From the NCBI RefSeq assembly GCF_002264395.1, contig NZ_NFVA01000020.1:1-64000 (forward strand): 64,000 nucleotides of DNA. Reading direction: 5' to 3'. Positions within the stretch are counted from its first letter, which is position 1; each line of letters begins with the position of its first letter. This document shows, one piece after another, positions 38,909 to 49,351 of this stretch. The stretch is from Paenibacillus sp. VTT E-133291 (GTDB lineage: Bacteria; Bacillota; Bacilli; Paenibacillales; Paenibacillaceae). The position numbers were made by a program, and so were the translations under genes. The notes beneath the pieces are model-generated. The model ran no database searches. It saw only the letters and a list, made by a program, of their open reading frames with translations, and was not told where the DNA came from.

Positions 38909-39316
38909 TTTGTATCAGTTTTGTTACGTTAGATTACCTCAAATTTCATAGAAGTATACTAAAAACAACGGTCGGTGTGGAGCAGTGGATTATTGTTGGA
39001 ATGGTCAAGCATTTAAGAAACAATCAACTTATCGAAGATCTAATATAGCATGTCCTGTGCTGCTCACCAGCTTTCTAGGCGCGCTTTTTAGTTATGAGGC
39101 AAACAGAAGAACATCAAAGAACTAAGTAGTACGCAAAACTATTAATAATGTTAGAATCCAGGTAAAGTAATAGGATGCTCAAACGTAGCGACAAGTTTTT
39201 GTGTGAGCAATATTTTTCAATACTTTTCACATACTCATTCCTAACTAGAGTTAGAAATTTCACACAAGATTTGTTCGTTCAAAAAAGTAGGATGTAATTG
39301 TTATTTTTCCTTCCTT
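38909..39316. other. Non-coding region between IS3 remnant and U32 peptidase terminator
   Basis: About 400 bp with no supportable gene, RNA or repeat. Possibly more transposon debris, but no frame can be recognised. Confidence 0.35.
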
Positions 39317-39367
39317 ATAAAAAAGGGCCAAGCAACACCAGAAGACCCTCTGGTAGTCACCTAGCCC
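39317..39367 (-). terminator. Terminator after the U32 peptidase gene
   Basis: On the minus strand GGGCTAGGTG..CTACCAG paired with CTGGTG..CTTGGCCC and then TTTTTT. The last part (AAAAAAGGGC-AAGCAA on the plus strand) recurs beside the pseudogene at 30906. Confidence 0.75.
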
Positions 39368-39384
39368 TATTCCTTTAACCCTTA

Positions 39385-41907
39385 TTACTTCGCGTTAACC
39401 AATTGTCCCCGTGTAACCCCCAGCTGGTTGGTAGCCTTCAAGCTCTTCCATACCTGCGTACCAGAGATCTCTCCACGCAGTGCGCGGCTATAGAGACTAA
39501 TTACTTCAGCCACTTGCTCTGGTGTCTCTTCCAGGAACTCCACGCGGTACGAGGATACGCCTAGATCACGGAAATTGTTCAAATACTCCGCACCGGACTG
39601 TTCAACCGCGTTATAGACGGTATTACGGCAGCCTTCATCCACACGAACTGGATGTGACATTCCAATACGGTCTTGCAGGGAAGCGCGATGCTCTTCACAC
39701 GGACGGCCACAGTTCGTAAAGTCTGTGCCTTCACTCATGAAGGTACAGTATACACAGTGCTCTGTGTGGAACATCGGCAAATGCTGATGGATTACGATCT
39801 CCATACGAGAAGTATCGCTGTGTTCAAGCAGGTCAACCATCTGTTGAATGTTCAAGTCATAGGATGGTGTTACCATGTCACAGCCCGCCTCCAGGAACAG
39901 GTCTACTGCCTTATGATTGGCGATATTCAGTGAGAAATCGCCGATCAGGCGTGGATGCACGGCATCAGGCTGCTCTTGGCGGCGGCGCAGATAATAATAC
40001 AGCGCGCCGGTATTGCGTACTAACACGGCATCAGGCTGCAAGCGCAGGATATTGGCGTGGTAGCCGTTCTCGCCCGGCATATGAATGCGCGGTGTGGCCA
40101 GCGCGATGCTGGCCCCTGCAGCCCGTACCGCATCTACCGCTGCCGGGAACTGCTTGATAAACTCGAAGTCGGCGTAGATATTTCTCACGCCGGCCTCGAG
40201 CGCAGCCTGCACCTGCGGCAGGCTGCGGCACAGCGCGGTGAGCTCCGCTTCACCAGCGCGCTGCGGAGCGACGCCCCTGCGGGTAGCGTCGCCGTAGACC
40301 TCGATCGCCCGTTTCACGTACACGGGCGGTTTCGGGCGCTCGCCCGCAAGCAGCTCCACCGCTTGGCGGCGGATGCTGTTCAGCTCGCGCATAGGGACGA
40401 TCACGTCGCCTTGCAGATGCGACTCTAGCGCATCAAGCTGGAACACGGTCCCGCCCAGGCGGCCGAATTGTTCTTCCAGCAGCGCGGTATCCATCGGACG
40501 CTTTTGCGCGGTTTCCAGCGCGAGCTCCGAGTCCACACGGACGGTAACGTTCTTCTGAACGTCCGTCCACCAAGTGGTCAGCTTCTCGCCGACGCAGCCT
40601 TGCACTCGCACATGTACCGGAAATACCCGGTACGGCTTCTCAGTCTCATACGTCTGACGTAGCGCCTTGTCTAGCGCAGGGTCATTCGTCTTCCAAATGC
40701 GGTCACCAACATTTAGACGGCGCAGGTCTACATCATTACGACCCGCTACGATGTCGATGATCCAGCCTTCTCCTGCTTCACCTTCGAGCTTCACACCTTT
40801 ACGACGAAGATCGTAAACACGTCCACCTTCTTCTTTTTTCGTCGGATCCCCTGCATCAAACACGATTCCGTCTCCCCGCTTAAGCGGTGCGTGAATACGG
40901 CATACTACGCCGTCACGAAGAATTTGTTCAACTGTTCCGAGATATACACCCCGGCTTTTCGGGAAAGTGCCGTCTACGAGCTTTTTATTGTTCGTTCCAT
41001 CTAGGAAACCATGCGTGAAACCGCGGGAGAAGCTTTGTTGCAGTTCACGAACTTCTTCCTTCGATGGTTTGGACATATCGCCATCAAAATACCGATCAAT
41101 TGCCTTACGGTACTTACTAACTACATTCGCAACATATTCTGGGGTCTTGAGACGCCCTTCGATTTTAAAAGAAGTTACGCCCGCCTCGATCAATTCAGGC
41201 ATAAGATCAATAGCTGCCAAATCCTTAGGGGAGAGTAAATAAGTCACATCACCCATAGGTTTAACTTCGCCATCCACCATCAGATCATAAGGCAGACGGC
41301 AAGCCTGAGCACATTCTCCCCGGTTCGCGGAACGTCCGCCCCACATTTCCGAAGTCAAACATTGACCCGAATAAGAGACACACAAGGCACCGTGCACAAA
41401 TACTTCCATCGGCAGACGAGCTTGTTCCCCAATCGTCTTAATTTGCTTCAGATTGTTCTCACGACCGAGTACCACACGTTCCAAGCTGAAAGGCTTAGTG
41501 AACTCGACCGCCTCCGGGGAAGTAATCGTCATCTGTGTCGATCCATGAATCGGGAAGTCTGGTGAGATTTCACGAATCATTTTGACCAAACCTAAATCCT
41601 GGACAATCACTGCGTCCACACCAGCATCTACACAAGCGTCAATCAGTTCTTTAGCATCCGTCAATTCATTTTCAAAAACCAGTATATTAAAGGTCAGGAA
41701 ACCCTTCACACCATAACTATGCAAAAACGCCATAATTTCCGTCAGCTCGTCCATGCGAAAGTTGTTCGCTCTCGCCCGTGCATTAAACTTCTCTACGCCA
41801 AAAAAGATAGCATCCGCTCCGTTCGCTACCGCCGCACGCATGCAGTCCCAGTCACCTGCAGGTGCCAATAGCTCCACGTCTTCTCTGCGTATTTGTTGCT
41901 CTTTCAT
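39385..41907 (-). CDS. U32-family peptidase-like protein (RlhA/YrrO-type, long form)
   Basis: An 840-residue protein. The N-terminal half carries the U32 signature EVFVHGALCVSYSGQCLTS (about 175-195) followed by RGECAQACRLPY. Residues about 390-520 resemble the DUF3656/collagenase-like insertion, and a second barrel-like part near the C-terminus has further cysteines (HTEHCVYCTFM, TNCGRPC). E. coli RlhA of this family takes part in hydroxylating 23S rRNA C2501; whether this long Firmicute form does so is inference. The strong site GGGAGGATATAA precedes the ATG. DNA at 39.9-40.65 kb is clearly more GC-rich than the neighbours. A decayed paralogue lies at 30.9 kb. Confidence 0.85.
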   Translation of the reverse strand: MKEQQIRREDVELLAPAGDWDCMRAAVANGADAIFFGVEKFNARARANNFRMDELTEIMAFLHSYGVKGFLTFNILVFENELTDAKELIDACVDAGVDAVIVQDLGLVKMIREISPDFPIHGSTQMTITSPEAVEFTKPFSLERVVLGRENNLKQIKTIGEQARLPMEVFVHGALCVSYSGQCLTSEMWGGRSANRGECAQACRLPYDLMVDGEVKPMGDVTYLLSPKDLAAIDLMPELIEAGVTSFKIEGRLKTPEYVANVVSKYRKAIDRYFDGDMSKPSKEEVRELQQSFSRGFTHGFLDGTNNKKLVDGTFPKSRGVYLGTVEQILRDGVVCRIHAPLKRGDGIVFDAGDPTKKEEGGRVYDLRRKGVKLEGEAGEGWIIDIVAGRNDVDLRRLNVGDRIWKTNDPALDKALRQTYETEKPYRVFPVHVRVQGCVGEKLTTWWTDVQKNVTVRVDSELALETAQKRPMDTALLEEQFGRLGGTVFQLDALESHLQGDVIVPMRELNSIRRQAVELLAGERPKPPVYVKRAIEVYGDATRRGVAPQRAGEAELTALCRSLPQVQAALEAGVRNIYADFEFIKQFPAAVDAVRAAGASIALATPRIHMPGENGYHANILRLQPDAVLVRNTGALYYYLRRRQEQPDAVHPRLIGDFSLNIANHKAVDLFLEAGCDMVTPSYDLNIQQMVDLLEHSDTSRMEIVIHQHLPMFHTEHCVYCTFMSEGTDFTNCGRPCEEHRASLQDRIGMSHPVRVDEGCRNTVYNAVEQSGAEYLNNFRDLGVSSYRVEFLEETPEQVAEVISLYSRALRGEISGTQVWKSLKATNQLGVTRGQLVNAK

Positions 41908-42019
41908 TTATATCCTCCCAAACCGCCATGTGGCGGGTCATTTCTAGTTGATTAACTTGATAATTGTATCAAATATCACATCTCAGCGCCATGTGTTTAC
42001 CAACATTTATATAAAGAAA

Positions 42020-42056
42020 AGAACGCCCCACGCCATTTTGGCTACAGGGACGTTCT
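42020..42056 (-). terminator. Terminator after the stalk-domain gene
   Basis: On the minus strand GAACGTCCC-tgtag-CCA-aaa-TGG-cgt-GGGGCGTTC followed by TTTTCTTT. Confidence 0.75.
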
Positions 42057-42113
42057 CGTCTAATTGAATTACACTCTACTATTAGTTAGTAAAGAACTCC
42101 AAACATCCCTAAA

Positions 42114-44024
42114 CTACTCATTCCCCGTGAACTGAAACGACTGGAGCGTTTTATCCAACAAAGCTTGCTGTTCTGCAGTAGCATTGGCATCATTCAGCGT
42201 AACAGTAATCGTGTAGACCACCTCATTTTTGCCAAAAACAACTTGCTTACTGCGGAGAGGAACACCATTCTTGATTTGATGCACAGTAAGGATCGTAGCA
42301 GGAACACCAGCAAAGGTAGACTCCACTATACTTTCAATGTGAGGACCTTTAGGATCATTATTTTTATTCTGATAAGAATCTTTGAGCATATTTACAGCAT
42401 AATCGACTGAGCTCTCAGGTTTCGAGTTGATCTGGAAACGTCCTCCGATGAACCGATACTCTACCAGTTGTGTCTCGAATACATCTTGATTGGGTGTCCA
42501 TAAACGTGGAATGTCGATGGCATAGCCGTTTTTGGATACTTTGGTTATCGTTTTATTCTTGATTATCTTATAATCATCACTAGCGATTCGGCCGAAGTTC
42601 TCCTTCATGTGATCAAAATTAATATCAATCGAGGATATAATGGCTTTAAACTTGGCCTTATCTTCTTCTTGTCCAGCAGGTGTCACATATTCAAAATAAT
42701 ACCGATACCCGTTCTTGAGCACGAGTGCCTGATATTCTGTCGTCCAACCGTTTCCAAAATTCAGCTGTGTCTCACTTATTTGCGCAGGTACGCCGGAGAT
42801 TTCAGACTTCATGCTATCCTTAAAAACATAAGCGTCCGATACAAAGTTTTCTTGCGTTTTTGTCTTCAACTCTTCAGCCCAGCTCTCTAGTGTAGAACCA
42901 GCAGGCGCCGATGTAATCGCCACAGTCAAATGACTTCCTTGTTTGCTTTCATAATAGAAATGCTGGTCATCCTTAGTCCAAGCAGCAGGAACCTGTAGTG
43001 AGATGCCATAGTCCTCATTATAGGCTTCACTTAAGCCATTCTTTACGGTAGAGAGATCACGGATTTTGTTATCCTTAGTGTCAAAAGAGGGTCGAAAAGA
43101 GCCCAGCAATCCTGCATATTTGGCTAAGTCTTTATAATGAGTGGCTTTTTCATCGGTCAAATACATCTCGTAAAGTCTACCTTCAGCATAGATCAGCCTG
43201 CTTTCCCAGAGTGCTCCGCTGGAATCTTTACTGACCAATCGTGCATAGGGTACAGAGGCTTTCGGAAACGACTCCTGATCTAATATCAGCTCACCGCCTA
43301 ACTCGACTTCCCGGACTAGTTGTTCTAATAACCCGTCTGCATCAACAGCAACTGCCTGATCACTTGCATGAATCTCCAAATAATAAAGATTGTCCGTACT
43401 GGAGAAAGCAGCCACACTCTCATCACCACCGCTATTTCCAGCAATCAATCCAGACGGATAATTTAGTGTCCATCGAAAATAGCTGTTCCCAATTTGCGTC
43501 TTCCCCACATCGCTATCAATACCAGTATCCACTGGCACATCGCCTTCATTATCTGCAGGAACTAAGGTAATGACGAGTTCTCCACCGTTACCTTGGGAAA
43601 GAGTTGCACCCAGGATGCTGGCCACAAAACGCAGCGGCACCATCAACACACCTGAAACCATCCGAGGAGCGGAGGTGAGTTTAACTTTAGTCGCATCCTT
43701 CCAGGCACTAATACTACCAATCATCATTAACCCTGTATGAGAGCCGTACGTTACTTTCACTATATCATTTCCTTCTAAGGAAACCTTGCTGCCAAATGTC
43801 TTTTTAAAAACCCCGAGCGGTACCATAACCGTTCCGTTCTCCATATAAGGCCGCTCGATAGTCACCTTCTTGCCATTCACCGTAGCTGAAGTACTGCCAA
43901 CTTTAAGACTCAGCTGTAGCTTCTCTGTTTCTGCTGCCCGTGCGGTTTGTATCGGTAATATAAAAAATAGCAATAATAAAGCCAGCATCGCACACAATCC
44001 TTGTGTTAAAACTTTAAAGCCCAT
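42114..44024 (-). CDS. Secreted protein with copper-amine-oxidase N-terminal (stalk) domain
   Basis: A 636-residue protein with a signal peptide (hydrophobic 10-27, cut near TARAA). Residues about 35-155 are the stalk-type domain (VNGKKVTIERPYMENGTVMVPLG, MVPLRFVASILGA). Then come three similar units of about 150 residues, each with an aromatic beta pattern (FRWTLNYPSGL, YGISLQVPAAW, NGYAIDIPRLW), which probably arose by duplication. Such stalk domains are abundant in Paenibacillus wall proteins; enzymatic activity is not implied. It lies 28 bp downstream of the HtrA-like protease gene on the same strand, so both may act at the cell surface. Confidence 0.75.
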   Translation of the reverse strand: MGFKVLTQGLCAMLALLLLFFILPIQTARAAETEKLQLSLKVGSTSATVNGKKVTIERPYMENGTVMVPLGVFKKTFGSKVSLEGNDIVKVTYGSHTGLMMIGSISAWKDATKVKLTSAPRMVSGVLMVPLRFVASILGATLSQGNGGELVITLVPADNEGDVPVDTGIDSDVGKTQIGNSYFRWTLNYPSGLIAGNSGGDESVAAFSSTDNLYYLEIHASDQAVAVDADGLLEQLVREVELGGELILDQESFPKASVPYARLVSKDSSGALWESRLIYAEGRLYEMYLTDEKATHYKDLAKYAGLLGSFRPSFDTKDNKIRDLSTVKNGLSEAYNEDYGISLQVPAAWTKDDQHFYYESKQGSHLTVAITSAPAGSTLESWAEELKTKTQENFVSDAYVFKDSMKSEISGVPAQISETQLNFGNGWTTEYQALVLKNGYRYYFEYVTPAGQEEDKAKFKAIISSIDINFDHMKENFGRIASDDYKIIKNKTITKVSKNGYAIDIPRLWTPNQDVFETQLVEYRFIGGRFQINSKPESSVDYAVNMLKDSYQNKNNDPKGPHIESIVESTFAGVPATILTVHQIKNGVPLRSKQVVFGKNEVVYTITVTLNDANATAEQQALLDKTLQSFQFTGNE

Positions 44025-44051
44025 TTACCGTCCCCCTCTCAAGTTTCCTGA

Positions 44052-45182
44052 TCACTCTTCCGTATGCTCGTCCCCATCTGTTCCAGAACTGTCTTCACTT
44101 AACAGGGGATCACCCTGAGTGAGTACGACCTTGCGGACGACAATATCCCCATCACTTTGCATAACCAATCGTACCGTCTTACCCGGAGAATAGCTTTTGA
44201 ACAATTCATTAATATCAACTAGTGAGACCACACGGTGGCCGTCAATGCTGTACAAGACATCGTCTTCGGCAACACCCGCCTTACGTGCTTCAGCAGATAT
44301 CACTTTTGTTACGGTAAGTGGATCAAGCGTTGGCAAGCCCACAATCGAGGACCAACTCGGCTCTAACTCCAGTCCAAGACTCGGGTGTTTTACTTCACCG
44401 TACTTAAAAAGCTGGTTCATAATATACTGCACGGTATCCGCCGGTATAGAGAAGCCCATATTCTCCACACCCACCGCTGAGTATTTCAGGCTGTTTATTC
44501 CCAGCACTTCGCCCTTCATATTCACTAGCGGACCCCCACTATTTCCGGGATTAATTGCTGTATCACTTTGGATCAGGCGATAAGCCGCAGCTACTTCACG
44601 GTTAAGGCCACTTATAACCCCTACCGTCGCTGAATTCCTTAGAGAAAAGCTAATCGGTGTTCCGATGGCCACTACCTTCTCACCAACAACGGTTTTACCG
44701 GTCGATGGAATAAACTTTGCAGGTTTAAGGGAGGTTGCATTGATTTTGATCAGGGCCAGATCACTAACTTCATCGAGATATGTTTCTTTAATGCTGTAGG
44801 TTTTGGAGTCTGACGTCACTACCAAGGCATTCTGCAGATCCTTGATGACATGTGCATTGGTTACGATCCATCCGTTCGACTTCACAATAATGCCAGAGCC
44901 ATGCGTCAGATTGTACCGGTCATCCGGTCCGCTATTCCCGCCACTATCGTCTTTGCCGATAATGCCCACTACGGAAGGGGTGATACTTTTAATAATCCCT
45001 GGGACAGGGTCTTCAACTGGTGTAGAATTTTTGATTTTGTTTTTCTGGGTTGTCGTCGCCGTGCTAATCTTCTTAGTCGTACTACCAAATGCATAAACTG
45101 ACTCACTCCATACTCCTGACAGCAACACACCACATAACATCAGGCCCAATCCTTTCTTCACCAGCTTCTCCCCAATCCTCAT
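44052..45182 (-). CDS. HtrA-like trypsin-fold serine protease with PDZ domain
   Basis: About 376 residues. An N-terminal hydrophobic signal (about 10-28, ending SVYA) is followed by a trypsin-like domain with triad His (VTNAHVI), Asp (VSDLALIKI) and Ser (NPGNSGGPL). A PDZ-like domain covers about 265-355 (RKAGVAEDDVLYSIDGHRV), and the tail is acidic. It resembles extracytoplasmic HtrA/DegP quality-control proteases; a cleavable signal rather than a long anchor suggests export. The ATG at 45182 is chosen over a TTG three bases upstream; its site (GGTGAAGG) is modest. Confidence 0.88.
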   Translation of the reverse strand: MRIGEKLVKKGLGLMLCGVLLSGVWSESVYAFGSTTKKISTATTTQKNKIKNSTPVEDPVPGIIKSITPSVVGIIGKDDSGGNSGPDDRYNLTHGSGIIVKSNGWIVTNAHVIKDLQNALVVTSDSKTYSIKETYLDEVSDLALIKINATSLKPAKFIPSTGKTVVGEKVVAIGTPISFSLRNSATVGVISGLNREVAAAYRLIQSDTAINPGNSGGPLVNMKGEVLGINSLKYSAVGVENMGFSIPADTVQYIMNQLFKYGEVKHPSLGLELEPSWSSIVGLPTLDPLTVTKVISAEARKAGVAEDDVLYSIDGHRVVSLVDINELFKSYSPGKTVRLVMQSDGDIVVRKVVLTQGDPLLSEDSSGTDGDEHTEE

Positions 45183-45237
45183 CAACCTTCACCAGACCCT
45201 CTCTCTGCACATGGATAAATTTTACATTATATAATTT

Positions 45238-45283
45238 GAAAAAAGACACCTTCAATGCGCCCACGGCGTTAAAGGAGTCTTTT
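45238..45283 (-). terminator. Terminator after the small membrane protein gene
   Basis: On the minus strand AAAGAC-t-CCTT...AAGG-t-GTCTTTTTTC encloses a CGCC/GGCG inner stem. Confidence 0.7.
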
Positions 45284-45313
45284 GGTGCAAAGCTGTTCAA
45301 TTTAATTCTTTCG

Positions 45314-45523
45314 TTAACTTAACCAATGCATCACCATGGCATAATCAGAGATTATAAAAACCAACAAACTAACCGCTCCGAAAGCAATGGCGAACTTGTT
45401 CTTCTGGGGAGCTCTCAGTAACCGAACGACTCCAACCAAAATTAGGATCGTGAATAAAATCATAAAAACATCAAAGGTATGAAATTTAGACGGTCCTTGC
45501 GCGGCAACTTCTGCAAGTAGCAT
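45314..45523 (-). CDS. Small two-helix membrane protein
   Basis: A 69-residue protein with two membrane helices (about 17-35 and 44-64) separated by a basic loop (RLLRAPQKNK). The ribosome binding site GAGGAGGTAAGG is very strong, supporting a real gene. A terminator follows at once, so it forms its own unit. I do not recognise the family; it could be a DUF2759-like protein, but that is a guess. Confidence 0.65.
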   Translation of the reverse strand: MLLAEVAAQGPSKFHTFDVFMILFTILILVGVVRLLRAPQKNKFAIAFGAVSLLVFIISDYAMVMHWLS

Positions 45524-45887
45524 TACCTTACCTCCTCAAAAATGTTGTCAAGCAAGATCCAGTATTCCCCATATCCTCTTCTATGTTATCGCTACCATTT
45601 GGGCGATGCAATAGGTTTTGTAGAAAAATTATGTATTTGTCGCAAAAAATATATTTTATCCCTGCAAAATCCGCAAAAATGATGATATTGGTCACTGACG
45701 TTTAGCTTTCGATCAAAAAAAGTAGGTGAATCTAACCAGAGATAGTATGCGTCGTGAAGGTTCAAAGAGGAAACCAGTTAGTGCTTTGAAGGTACTTTTT
45801 AAAGTACTGAGGAATCAATTTGGAGTTCAGTTTAAAATTCAGAGATAGAACTTCACACTTGCGTTCAAATCTTACGTTTTTCAAGAA

Positions 45888-46070
45888 TTAGGGAAACCCT
45901 CCCTAAAATCGTACGATTATCAGATCAATTTGAGGTTTTTAGGGAATTTCTCCTTAAAAATCATTAGAAATCCTGCTAAATGATTTAAACTTCCTGATAA
46001 TTAGGGAGTTTTTACCGGGTTTCATCTTTTATGATCTAGAAACTCAGATTTTTAGGGAGGTTTTCCCTAA
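45888..46070. repeat. Four-palindrome repeat array, copy 1
   Basis: Four palindromes at 45888, 45939, 46001 and 46052. The first is TTAGGGAAACCCTCCCTAA and the last TTAGGGAGGTTTTCCCTAA; the second has one mismatch and the third keeps only its left arm. Start-to-start distances are 51, 62 and 51 bp. A homologous array with distances 51, 61 and 52 lies at 53773-53955. Each unit could be a 7-bp-stem, 5-nt-loop hairpin or a dyad protein site. Confidence 0.8.
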
Positions 46071-46140
46071 TCTAATAAAACATTCGTTTGATAGAGTTAA
46101 GTCTATAACAATTAGTTATTAATTTTTCAAGGAACCATTG

Positions 46141-46184
46141 CGCCTATTGCTCTCCTATTACTCGCCTATTGCATCCTATTACCC
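46141..46184 (+). repeat. Short tandem repeat, four 11-bp units
   Basis: CGCCTATTGCT, CTCCTATTACT, CGCCTATTGCA and TCCTATTACCC follow one another directly, with the core CCTATTRC in each unit. Non-coding. Confidence 0.6.
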
Positions 46185-46410
46185 ATTAAGCATACCAATA
46201 GCAACAGCATACTACTCATTAAATCTTACGACGGACATGCCCTACTTATGCCTATCTCATCTATGATTTTGTTTTCTTTTTATAGGAGTCATATAACGTT
46301 TACTAGAACACTCACATCAGAACGGATAATGGCTCTAATTTACAGGTGACTACTAGCATTTTACCTATCAATTGTTTTCACAAAATAATGATTTCGGACG
46401 GACAACAAAC

Positions 46411-46442
46411 AAAAAGGTCACGGCAAATTGCCGTGACCTTTA
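46411..46442 (-). terminator. Terminator after uvrA
   Basis: AAAGGTCACGGCAA-tt-TGCCGTGACCTTTTT on the minus strand, a near-perfect stem with a T run, 36 bp past the uvrA stop. Confidence 0.92.
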
Positions 46443-46477
46443 TCATTTAGTAGTTATACTATCCAGCTATTTATAGC

Positions 46478-49351
46478 TTAGATGGTTTCTGCCGTCTCAA
46501 GCATAAGGGCTTTGGTACGCTCTGTATCACGAATCAGAACCGGCTTCAGATACTTACCTGTGTAAGACTCCGTAACGGTAATGAGCTTCTCTGGTGTTCC
46601 TGTTGCCAGCACAGTTCCGCCGCCACTGCCGCCCTCTGGTCCCATATCGATGAGATAGTCCGCGGTTTTAATAACGTCCAAATTATGCTCAATGACGAGA
46701 ACTGATTCTCCGGAATCCACCAAGCGATGCAACACTTCAAGTAAACGACCAATGTCATCCACATGCAGACCTGTTGTCGGCTCATCCAAAATATAAAGGG
46801 TCTTTCCGGTACTACGGCGGTATAGCTCGGAAGCCAATTTCACGCGCTGCGCTTCACCACCGGATAATGTGGTACCTGGCTGACCAATCTTGATGTAACC
46901 AAGACCAACATCCATCAGTGTTTGCATTTTACGATGGATACGAGGGATATTCACGAAGAATTCTGTAGCATCCTCTACCGTCATCTCCAGTACATCAGAG
47001 ATGTTTTTCCCTTTATACTTCACTTCCAGAGTTTCCCGGTTATAACGCTTGCCCTTACATACTTCGCAAGGAACATAGACATCCGGCAAGAAGTGCATCT
47101 CAATCTTGATAATTCCGTCCCCGCGGCAAGCTTCACAGCGTCCGCCCTTTACGTTAAAGCTAAAGCGTCCCTTTTGGAACCCGCGTACCTTTGCCTCATT
47201 CGTCTTCGAGAACAGATCACGAATGTCGTCAAATACACCCGTATAGGTTGCTGGGTTAGAACGTGGTGTACGCCCGATTGGTGATTGGTCGATTTCAATT
47301 ACTTTATCGAGATTTTCCAAGCCGCGAATTTCTTTGTGCTGACCCGGACGTACCTTCACAGCCTTATTCAGTTGCCGTGCCAAGCTCTTATAAAGAATCT
47401 CGTTAATAAGCGACGATTTACCGGAACCAGAAACACCTGTCACCGCTGTAAACACACCTAATGGAATCTTCACATTCACATTTTTCAGGTTATTCTCCTT
47501 AGCCCCACGGATTTCTATCCATCGATCATCAGTAGCACGACGCTTAGCGGTTACCGGAATAAATTTACGACCACTTAAATAATCACCCGTTAAGGAATTC
47601 GGATCCTTCATAATTTCTTCCGGTGTTCCTTGCGCCATAACTTGTCCACCGTGGATACCCGCACCTGGTCCGATATCAATAATATAATCCGCTGCCATCA
47701 TCGTGTCTTCATCATGCTCAACAACAATCAGCGTATTCCCTAAGTCACGCATATGCGCAAGGGTCGAGATGAGGCGATCATTATCCCGCTGATGCAGGCC
47801 AATACTTGGCTCATCCAGAATGTACAACACACCCATCAAGCTCGAACCAATCTGAGTGGCCAACCGGATACGCTGTGCTTCCCCACCAGACAGTGAGCCT
47901 GCTGCACGGCTAAGCGTCAAATAGTCCAAGCCTACATTTACAAGGAATCCAAGCCGATTACAAATCTCTTTTAAAATGAGATTGGCGATGGCTGTTTCTT
48001 TTTCGCTCAATTTTATCTCTTCAAACCAATGCTGACAGTCACCAATCGAGAGATCGGTAATGTCCGAAATATTTTGTTCGTTGATCGTCACCGCCAAAAT
48101 TTCTTTCTTCAGACGTTTGCCTTTACATACATGACAAGGCTTTGCACTCATGAATCCTTCGATAAATTCACGAATACCATCCGAAGCAGTTTCACGATAA
48201 CGCCGCTCAAGGTTAGGAATAATCCCTTCAAAAGCAACCATCGCATCTTTCTTTTGTCCAAAATCATTCTCATATTTGAAGCGAACCTTCTCACTGCCTG
48301 TACCATTTAGTAGTTTGTTCATATGATCAGGTGTTAAACTGCTCACTGGAACGTTCTGTGGAATATTAAAGTGTTCACACACGGATTTCAAAAATTGCGG
48401 ATAGTAATTGGAGGTACTTCCTGTCCAAGCTAAAAAAGCGCCCTCTTCAATGGATTTCTCAGCATCAGGAATAAGCAGGTCTGGATCGACCACCATCTTC
48501 ATGCCAAGTCCATCGCACTCTGTGCAGGCTCCGAATGGACTGTTGAAAGAGAACATCCGTGGTGCCAACTCTTCAATACTAAAACCACAAATCGGACAAG
48601 CGAAGTTAGAGCTGAACAGCAGCTCTTCCTGACCGATGATATCCACAAGGATTTTACCGCCCGAAAGTTTAAGTGCCGTCTCCAGTGAATCCGTCAGCCG
48701 GGTCTCCACATCGTCTTTAACGACGATCCGGTCTACAACAACTTCTATAGTGTGTTTTTTATTCTTCTCAAGTTCAATATCCTCAGACAGATCTCTTAGC
48801 TCACCGTCCACACGCACACGTACGAACCCTTGCTTAGAAATGTCTGTGAAGAGTCCTTTGTGTTCCCCTTTACGTCCTGAAATAATAGGCGCTAGGATTT
48901 GCAAACGAGTCTTCTCTGGATACTGCATAATCCGGTCTACCATTTGTTCAACGGTCTGGGAAGTAATCTCAATTCCATGCTCTGGACAATGAGGGTGACC
49001 GATCCGTGCGAAAAGCAGCCGTAAATAGTCATAGATCTCAGTTACCGTACCTACTGTGGAACGAGGGTTGCGACTTGTTGTCTTCTGATCAATAGAGATT
49101 GCCGGGGATAATCCGTCTATCGAATCCACATCCGGCTTCTCCATTTGCCCCAAGAACTGACGAGCATAAGCGGACAAAGATTCAACATAACGCCGCTGTC
49201 CTTCAGCATAAATCGTATCAAATGCAAGCGACGATTTACCTGAGCCGCTCAGTCCCGTCAGCACGACGAAACGGTCACGTGGAATCGTCACATCGATGTT
49301 TTTGAGATTGTGCGCCCTCGCGCCTTTAATTACAATATTTTCGTTCGCCAA
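46478..49351 (-). CDS. uvrA: Excinuclease ABC subunit A
   Basis: A 957-residue nucleotide-excision-repair damage sensor, a tandem ABC ATPase. Seen: Walker [10 protein letters not shown] (33-41), first zinc module (CPICGF...CTECDGLG), signature [12 protein letters not shown], second Walker [10 protein letters not shown], second zinc module (CEACRGDG...CEVCKGKRY) and [13 protein letters not shown]. Full family length. Start is TTG with AAGGAGAGG upstream. uvrB lies upstream on the same strand, but a 450-bp repeat-rich gap and a terminator separate them. Confidence 0.97.
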   Translation of the reverse strand: MANENIVIKGARAHNLKNIDVTIPRDRFVVLTGLSGSGKSSLAFDTIYAEGQRRYVESLSAYARQFLGQMEKPDVDSIDGLSPAISIDQKTTSRNPRSTVGTVTEIYDYLRLLFARIGHPHCPEHGIEITSQTVEQMVDRIMQYPEKTRLQILAPIISGRKGEHKGLFTDISKQGFVRVRVDGELRDLSEDIELEKNKKHTIEVVVDRIVVKDDVETRLTDSLETALKLSGGKILVDIIGQEELLFSSNFACPICGFSIEELAPRMFSFNSPFGACTECDGLGMKMVVDPDLLIPDAEKSIEEGAFLAWTGSTSNYYPQFLKSVCEHFNIPQNVPVSSLTPDHMNKLLNGTGSEKVRFKYENDFGQKKDAMVAFEGIIPNLERRYRETASDGIREFIEGFMSAKPCHVCKGKRLKKEILAVTINEQNISDITDLSIGDCQHWFEEIKLSEKETAIANLILKEICNRLGFLVNVGLDYLTLSRAAGSLSGGEAQRIRLATQIGSSLMGVLYILDEPSIGLHQRDNDRLISTLAHMRDLGNTLIVVEHDEDTMMAADYIIDIGPGAGIHGGQVMAQGTPEEIMKDPNSLTGDYLSGRKFIPVTAKRRATDDRWIEIRGAKENNLKNVNVKIPLGVFTAVTGVSGSGKSSLINEILYKSLARQLNKAVKVRPGQHKEIRGLENLDKVIEIDQSPIGRTPRSNPATYTGVFDDIRDLFSKTNEAKVRGFQKGRFSFNVKGGRCEACRGDGIIKIEMHFLPDVYVPCEVCKGKRYNRETLEVKYKGKNISDVLEMTVEDATEFFVNIPRIHRKMQTLMDVGLGYIKIGQPGTTLSGGEAQRVKLASELYRRSTGKTLYILDEPTTGLHVDDIGRLLEVLHRLVDSGESVLVIEHNLDVIKTADYLIDMGPEGGSGGGTVLATGTPEKLITVTESYTGKYLKPVLIRDTERTKALMLETAETI

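Larger units (their letters stand above)
45524..46410. other. Long intergenic region upstream of the small membrane protein gene
   Basis: Nearly 0.9 kb with no supportable gene. It contains a four-palindrome array (45888-46070) and a short 11-bp tandem repeat (46141-46184), both listed separately. The part next to 45523 should hold the promoter of the small membrane protein, but no clear boxes were found. Confidence 0.5.

Noticed and set aside
41914..41945. Fifth copy of the two-hairpin repeat (CCGCC-atgt-GGCGG)
   Set aside because: Only a short CCGCC/GGCGG stem; the second hairpin and flanking blocks are missing. A decayed version occurs beside the U32 pseudogene because that promoter region was duplicated.
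45888..46070. CRISPR array
   Set aside because: The units are palindromic, degenerate, only four in number, and spacing alternates 51/61/51; spacers show partial likeness between the two arrays. No cas genes are near.
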